From: Combretum micranthum
Lineage: Eukaryota > Streptophyta > Magnoliopsida > Myrtales > Combretaceae
Assembly: GCA_024138025.1 (NCBI GenBank)
Contig: JAMXBD010001096.1
Span: 310,001-374,000, forward strand
Length of the DNA stretch: 64,000 nt
Direction of reading: 5' to 3'
Of this stretch, positions 57,774-64,000 are shown piece by piece (within the stretch, counting starts at the first letter, position 1; every line of letters starts with the position of its first letter). The notes below the pieces were generated by a model, which had not been told where the DNA came from, did not search any database, and saw only the letters and a list, made by a program, of their open reading frames with translations. The position numbers and the translations under genes were made by a program.

Positions 57774-60700
57774 ATGATGTCTGGGAAAGGGAATTCAAGC
57801 GGGAAAAAGTTTGCAAAAGGGGTATTTTCTGCATCTTTTTTTCTCAGTTAATTTGTTTGATAACTTTAAAGATACAAACTTTTTTACTGGATTTTATCTG
57901 GGTTTGCTTTTTTTTTTTGTCATTAATATCATCATGCTTAAACTGGACACATCTTTATATACATATGTATATATTTATGTAGTGTTATGTATTTGTGGAT
58001 TGAAAGTTTGGGTCTTTAGACGGAATATGATAATTGATCGTGTTCTTGATGTTCTGAAGTTGAATTTACTACCCATGCATTGTCTTGGAAAATCTTCATT
58101 CTTTTTTTTTTTTTTTGTCTTATGGCATTGATACTTATGTTTCTTTTAAAGCTGTTCTCTTACTTTTAGAAACAACTTTTAATTTGACCGGTTTCACCGA
58201 CTATTCAATTTTAAGTACCTTAAAGGTTTGTGAATATAATCTGGTTTAAGGGAAAATGAGTTTGAAATCTATTATTCGTTTGAAAAAAAAATGCCCATGT
58301 CCAACCCTCTTGGTGTACCATATGCATTTATGACACAAGTTTAATGACGGTTTGTGTGATTGGTGCTTGTACTTGATCAATTTTCTTAGGATAACAACAT
58401 TTGCATCCGTGTGGTCATATCGAATATATAAACATATGTGCATACCTGTCTTTTGGATGTAGGTGTTATTTTGAAACTATTTTTCTGTTTTTTCTTTGTT
58501 AATTGAGGGTATGGCTTTAGTGTGGGTGGCCATCTCTGGGCATATGAACCACCCTACAAGATTTATATACCAGTCCAATTTAGCTAGCTTGCACTAGGTA
58601 AATAGATTTAAAAAGTATAATTAGTAGGATCGGAACCCAAGGCTTCACGCAGTTATGCAAAGGCTGTAATATATCCTTCAATATCAGCTCTGGATCTGGA
58701 CTCTTATCTCGGGTCAAGCTTGCTGAGTCAATCGTAAAGGAAGTTGTTCTGTCTCCCTTGCTGCCATTTGCAACTAGCGGATCCTCCCTTAAGACCATTG
58801 TCATGAGAGTATCCTGAGCCTTAACTATTTGGGCATTCCCTTGGCGGTCTTTCTACACTGCTGGCTACTTGAGTTCTTTCACAATTTATTATAGACTCCA
58901 TCTCCAACCTTTAGTTTCAATAACTTCCGGTCAAGTTTGCACTGGATTAGGTAAAATAATGTGAATTTCTATATATTCAGTTTGGTTTGCCACATATGCA
59001 GATTTTGTGTTTATCTTGTGCTTGATATTATATTGCTAAAAGCATGTTAATGGAATGATAAGGAAGATATGGAGGCTGCTTAATATGCTATTTGCTTTAT
59101 CGAGACATTTATCTGTTCTCATACTGTCTTCTAATGGATATAAACAAATTCCTTTTGCATAATGAAGGACTGTTTCTTACCTTGCAGGGAACTACCTGTA
59201 TCCAATGTGGCGACTTTGGTTATGATATTGCTTTAATAATTTGCAACAAATGCAAGGAGTATGCTGTTCACCGGTAAGTTGAATATTCCCTTTTCCAGTT
59301 CTGTTAGCAATTAAAGATTTTTTAGAGGGGGTCCGTGTTAAAAATCTCTTCAACTTTTAACTTGTCATTGATGGGAACTTCAGAAATAACCTTACGTATA
59401 CATACAGTATAGCCACTGGCAGGCAAGTATATATGTAAATACCTATATAGTTTTGAAAAAGATTAAATGCCTACTGGCTGCGAGGGAATGGGAGTCTATG
59501 GGCTGAAAATTTCTGCAATTTACTTTCTTATGGCTGATAATATACTGAACTGAGGCAAGTAATCATACATAAACTTGCATTTTGCTTGTGTGCTTATATT
59601 TAGACCTCCTCCCCACCCCTTTAGCCAAAAAAAAAAATAAGAAAAAAAGAAAAACCTGAAAAATCAAGATTCCATGGAATTTAATACTCAATGTTTATTT
59701 TGTACCCAATAATTTCCAATTTTAAGGTGATATATAAGTCCATGCCCTCAATTCCTTGGAATTTGATTCTTCGTTCCCACTAATTATGCTTTCCATATTG
59801 TTATTATTTTGTAAGATAATCATTGTCTATTGTAGTCATGAACATTTTACAAGGGTTCCTATGCATAAAAACAGATTATGCATAGAAAAGGAAAGTAAGA
59901 GGAGAGCAGTATTCTTATTAGCCAAATTAAATTGATAATGTATGTTTATTGCTACCGTACAGTTGTCTAATAATCCAATATAAGCATAAAGTGAAATGAT
60001 ATTAAAAAATGGTGTGAAGAGTTTGGAAGTGTAAAGTGGATTGTGACTTAGTGAAAAAAGTACATGTTGCTTATTAGAAGCATTGTGAAATGCAGTTAGT
60101 TTACTGTATTAGTAAGTTTTCCCAAAATGCTTTGTGTGAGCATGAAGTAAAGGATCAGTAATAGATAGGTTGTATTGAGGTTGAATTAGTCTTCATAGGC
60201 ACCTTAAATCACAAAGAAACCTATGAATCCATAAAGTTTTGGTAAGTGCCAAAGCCATGGCATATTGTTTCTCTTCAGACCAAGAAATGAGATTTGAAAA
60301 AAAAAAAATAAATAAAAAGCAGACAACTCACCAGTGGATCATCTAGTATTAGGACATTTGATGCAATTAATTTGAGTAAGCAATAAGAGATCGATTAAAA
60401 GTATAACTTATTCTTTAGAGTGCTGCAAACATAACTATGGACATGCTTCACCACTTGGAAATGGGGTTCACATGTTGCATGAACAAATTAGGCAACTAGA
60501 AAGTGTGAGAGACCCTTAAGGAAAACTTCACACTAGGAACAGGCTTATTGTTTTAATTATTGGACGCAAATTTTTTCATCTGCTTGTCCTCCTGTTAATA
60601 GTTTTTCTTATATATACCCATGGGCAGTTTGCAAAAGAGAAGTTAGAAGGACGCGTCGACTTGTACATGGTTCAAAATAGTTATTACTGCAAGTTCCATT

Positions 60701-62469
60701 TTCGTGCTGTTGCTCAACACATGTAAATGGCAATTTTGATTCAACAATTGACATGGCTTTTTTGGCTTTTGCAGGTATTGCTTAGATAGACTGCCCAAAA
60801 CATTTACTGAAGATGTTGTTTGGTGCTGTGATGACTGTGACCCTTCTAAGGTTGAAAAACAATTCTATGATGAACAAGCCAGTTCTTCCATGTCCGAAGA
60901 GAAGGATTCTCTCGATACAAAAGTTGTACAACTTGTGGAACCTAAATCAAATTCAAAAAAGAGAAAATCTTCTGATAAATTGCGGAAAAGGAGTGTGCAA
61001 AGGAAGAGGAGAAAGAAGCAGCAGCAACGTGACAAAGAAAATGCAGCAGCAGTGGTGGCAGTGACAGAGAGAGAAACAATAGGAAAAACTAGAGAGGACT
61101 TAACCTTGACTGCAATGGATGAAAAGCTCAAGGAAAATGGAGGCAACGCACCTATTATAACCGATGGGGATGAAGAACACAAGGAGGAAGGAGGCACTAC
61201 ATCTGATATAATTGATGAAATCCCCTGTAGTATGGAACATGATAAAGGCCAGAATAATAGGTGTGAGTTAGATTCAGTTTTGGAAAAGGTAAGAACCTTT
61301 AAAGAAGATGAGCAGCAGCAACATGACAAAGAAAAGGCGACAACAGTGGTGGCAGCGACAGAGAGAGAAACAATAGGAAAAACTAGAGAGGACTCGAACT
61401 TGACTGCAAAGGATGAAGAGCTCAACGAAAATGGAGTCTCTGCACCTATTGTAACTTATGGGGATGAAGAACATAAGGAGGAAGGGAGCACCACATCTAA
61501 TATAATTGATAAAATCCCCTGTACTATGGAACATGATAAAGGCCAGAATAATAGGTGTGAGTTAGATTCAGTTTTGGAAAAGGAAAGAATCTTTAAAGAA
61601 GATGTTCAACCAAATAAAAAATCTCCTGTACCCAGACCAGTTTATCGTGAGGATTTGTGTTCTCCTACTGAGTGGGCACAGCCCTGTATTGATACTGTTT
61701 GGAGGTATTGATGTTTTTCTTTTACTCTATTGAATAATGATATATTAGAACATGCAGATGTGAAACTGATATATGTATTGCTTATTCATTTGCTATGCTG
61801 ACAGGGGAAGCTTAAGCATAAACAACCTTGCATTAAATCGTGTTGACAAATTAGTAGCCCATGTTTCCTCTTTAGCAACCTCTAAAGTTGTTGAAGAGGC
61901 AGAGCTGTTTCCTCAATTGCTCTGCTGTGATTTGCATCCTAGATCATCTGTGTGGCCGAAATCTTTTGAGAAATGGGGCCCTACTGATGACAGTGTTGGG
62001 CTCTTTTTTTTACCTGAGAATGAAAGGTTAGTGCTTTGATTCCCGTTTCACTTTTTAAGCCTCTGTTTTCTTGTTTGTGCTGATTCACTATATTTTCCTT
62101 GTACAATAGGAATGACAAGGCTTTCGAGAGCCTAATTGGTGAAATGATCCGTGGAGATTTTGCACTGAAAGCAGAGGTTAAAAATGCGGAGCTCTTTGTT
62201 TATACTTCTACCAAACTGCCATTGCACCTATGGAGTGAGTGAATCCTAGTTCTCCTTTTTCCCTTTGTTGCAAGATCATATCTCATTTATCAGACAATCA
62301 TTAGTTGTGTCTGAAATTTTACACTAATCTTTCAGAGTTCAGAGGAAAATTCTTTTTGTGGGGTGTTTTCTTTGCAAAGCAACCGGCTAGTGATTCTTCA
62401 AATGCTGCTATAGGTAGATCTGAAGATATTGCTGTAGAAGGTGTAAACTGGAGGAAGATATTGCTGTAG
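57774..62469 (+). CDS. PHD-finger protein, AIPP2-like
   Basis: Six exons: 57774-57821, 59188-59273, 60775-61704, 61805-62026, 62110-62234 and 62336-62469, all GT-AG and phase-consistent, giving 514 residues. Start is the first of two adjacent ATGs. A C4HC3-type PHD finger spans residues 20-66 (C20, C23, C35, C38, H44, C47, C63, C66). A lysine/arginine-rich nuclear signal (KRRKKQQQR) follows near 120. Residues 127-322 are a 98-residue tandem duplication, acidic and disordered. The C-terminus from about 340 has the SPOC-like domain of AIPP2/PHD-finger proteins: KWGPTDDSVGLFFLPENER, NAELFVYTSTKLPLHLW and KFRGKFFLWGVFF. In Arabidopsis, AIPP2 and its paralogue recognise unmodified H3K4 and work with a BAH protein and CPL2 to repress transcription. 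A similar nuclear repressor role is inferred. The frame is intact. Confidence 0.88.
61019..61606 (+). repeat. In-frame 294-bp tandem duplication in exon 3
   Basis: 61019-61312 and 61313-61606 encode two 98-residue copies sharing ERETIGKTRED, GDEEHKEEG and MEHDKGQNNRCELDSVLEK. They differ at roughly one residue in five. Copy 1 has a donor-like AAAAG|GTAAGA at 61289 that copy 2 has lost (GGAAAG). Confidence 0.95.
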
Positions 62470-64000
62470 ATAATTATTATTATTATTTATTATTTATTTT
62501 ATTTTTTTTTTTGGGACGTTACTGCCATTAAACACAAAATGTGAACCTCTCAGCTCTTAGCAGTAGTAACTTAGGTGACTGCCATTTAGGCCGTTATTGT
62601 AAGTCGATGTGCAGCAACTTTTTCTTCATCATCAATGAACATATCTGGTAAAAGTATCACTTGCTCTTTGGCAGTACTTTTTTAAGGCTTTCGATGATCC
62701 TCAGCAAGGGTTAGTGTTAATGTAGTATTTATAGAATATTTAGTCTGTTTGCACCACTTGAAGAAATTAATTACACAAATGTGATTCATACTAAATTAAT
62801 TACCAAATTGTTGTAGCATGTCTGCAACATTTGGAAGAAATTAATTATGCAAATATGCTTTATGACAAATTAATTATCAAATTTCTAAAGCAACATAGCA
62901 TATTAGAGGTGAATTTTGCTTTTACACATTATTGGTCCGATTAAAATGCGATCTATATATATATAAAAAAAAAAATTGGTATCTTGGAAATGTGAATGAG
63001 ATTTTAACTTTTGGAAATCCTAAGTTATGACAAAAATTTCGTGCTTTTCTGCAAATTGATTGTGATTTTGTATAGGTAAAATGGTAGTTGATTTTTGATT
63101 TCCTATAAACTATATCATGGCAATTCTTTTTAAGAAAGAATGGTAAAGAAGTGAGATTTTGTTTGGATTGTTTAATTTTTATCTATATTTATTTTTCATC
63201 AGTATTTTAGTAGTATCTTATTATCATCTTCAACCTTTTTGCAAGTAAATTGTCTGTTTTTTGTTTTATTTATTTCTTGATGAACGTTTGTTGAAAACAA
63301 TATAAATAAGACGACAAAACAACCAAATAAAATGAAATAAGCATGCATATATATATATATATATATATCATAATACACAAGATATATACTATCATATGCA
63401 TCAAATGTGATTGAGAGAGCGGTCGGGATGCTTTAAAAACTAGGCCACAAATCGAGGAAGAGCAGATGTTATTCACTCAGAAACAGAGGACTGTAAGTAA
63501 TGGCTACCAGCTTCAACTAATTCATTTGAGAAATAGTAGTCTCAAAGTGAAGAGATCAATCCATCAGTTCGATGGCTCGATGGTCAGATGGTTTTCTAGC
63601 CATCTAGTCATGAGAAACAAAATGGTACCTCAATTCCAAATGTTACCTATGCATGGCCTTCTTGTAATCTGTTCAAGTCCCTAGGAATTATACTTTCAGC
63701 TAAGGACTAATAATGTCCTTACTAATTACTTTATTACCATCTCTTAATTGAAGTGTACAAACAAACAATACTAACATAACACTATTCTTGATATTGAATA
63801 AAAGATAAGTAACTCACAATCTATTTATTTTTAGTATGATATTTTTTATTGAGGATGTGATCATATGATACATGAGAAAGTGGTTCTTATATACTATATC
63901 ATCTATATTATAGAGGGTTTAATTAAGATAGGTAATAAAAGTTATACTTTGTTTTTGCCCTCTACACCACAATACTAGTGCCATGTGCACTAATATTTAT
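62470..64000. other. 3' flank of the PHD gene, no further gene
   Basis: AT-rich sequence with a TA run at 63347-63368. A 72-codon open stretch at 63466-63684 has no recognisable domain. Confidence 0.55.

Noticed and set aside
58580..58804. 74-codon minus-strand frame in intron 1 of the PHD gene
   Set aside because: No recognised family; intronic and likely chance or an old repeat.
60865..61534. Long minus-strand frames antisense to exon 3 of the PHD gene
   Set aside because: Serine/leucine-rich translation of the acidic, duplicated exon; shadow frames.

Overview
The window is nuclear DNA of a eudicot plant. It is AT-rich, its two host genes have plant-type exons, GT-AG introns or a U-box/ARM architecture, and most of the sequence is nested plant transposable elements (Ty1/copia including a Sirevirus, a degenerate Ty3/gypsy-like element, an L1-type LINE, a Mutator fragment with a plant mobile domain) plus a decayed piece of plastid 23S rDNA. 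I cannot name the species.

Layout. 1-2965: a very old LTR pair with a non-coding middle. 5155-6425: a U-box/ARM E3 ubiquitin ligase gene (PUB25/26/27-like) with two W-boxes upstream and a one-base frameshift near its 3' end. 7265-14039: a complete Ty1/copia element on the minus strand (TSD GATAA) broken by several small indels. 14380-24510: a decayed LINE split by a Ty3/gypsy-like element (15262-21543), which is itself split inside its protease region by a solo-LTR-like element (17455-19933, TSD ATGAC). 25383-25843: a diverged ~60-bp minisatellite. 26186-36117: a Sirevirus-type copia element (TSD CATTA) with an extra env-like reading frame and an internal deletion that removed the reverse transcriptase. 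36123-39640: gene-poor sequence.

39643-45256: plastid 23S rDNA (two pieces, separated by a 1.6-kb insertion) lies between two copies of a ~450-bp direct repeat. The second copy is itself split by a 2.66-kb TG...CA element (TSD TTTTG). 47071-51813: a 4.7-kb TG...CA element (TSD ACTGC). 51885-55135: tandem repeats, a Mutator transposase C-terminal fragment with SWIM and CCHC residues, and a plant-mobile-domain (MAIN-like) pseudogene whose introns are still recognisable. 55562-55622: two hairpins of one family. 57774-62469: an intact six-exon gene for a PHD-finger protein of the AIPP2 type, carrying a 98-residue tandem duplication.

The two host genes bracket about 51 kb of repeats and show no functional link. 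The most unusual signal is a shared mini-exon design in three LTR-like elements at about 39.0, 44.4 and 48.2 kb. Each has a splice-acceptor-like site followed, in the same phase, by a short acidic and aromatic reading frame ending in a stop. I have not seen this described, and it deserves a genome-wide check.
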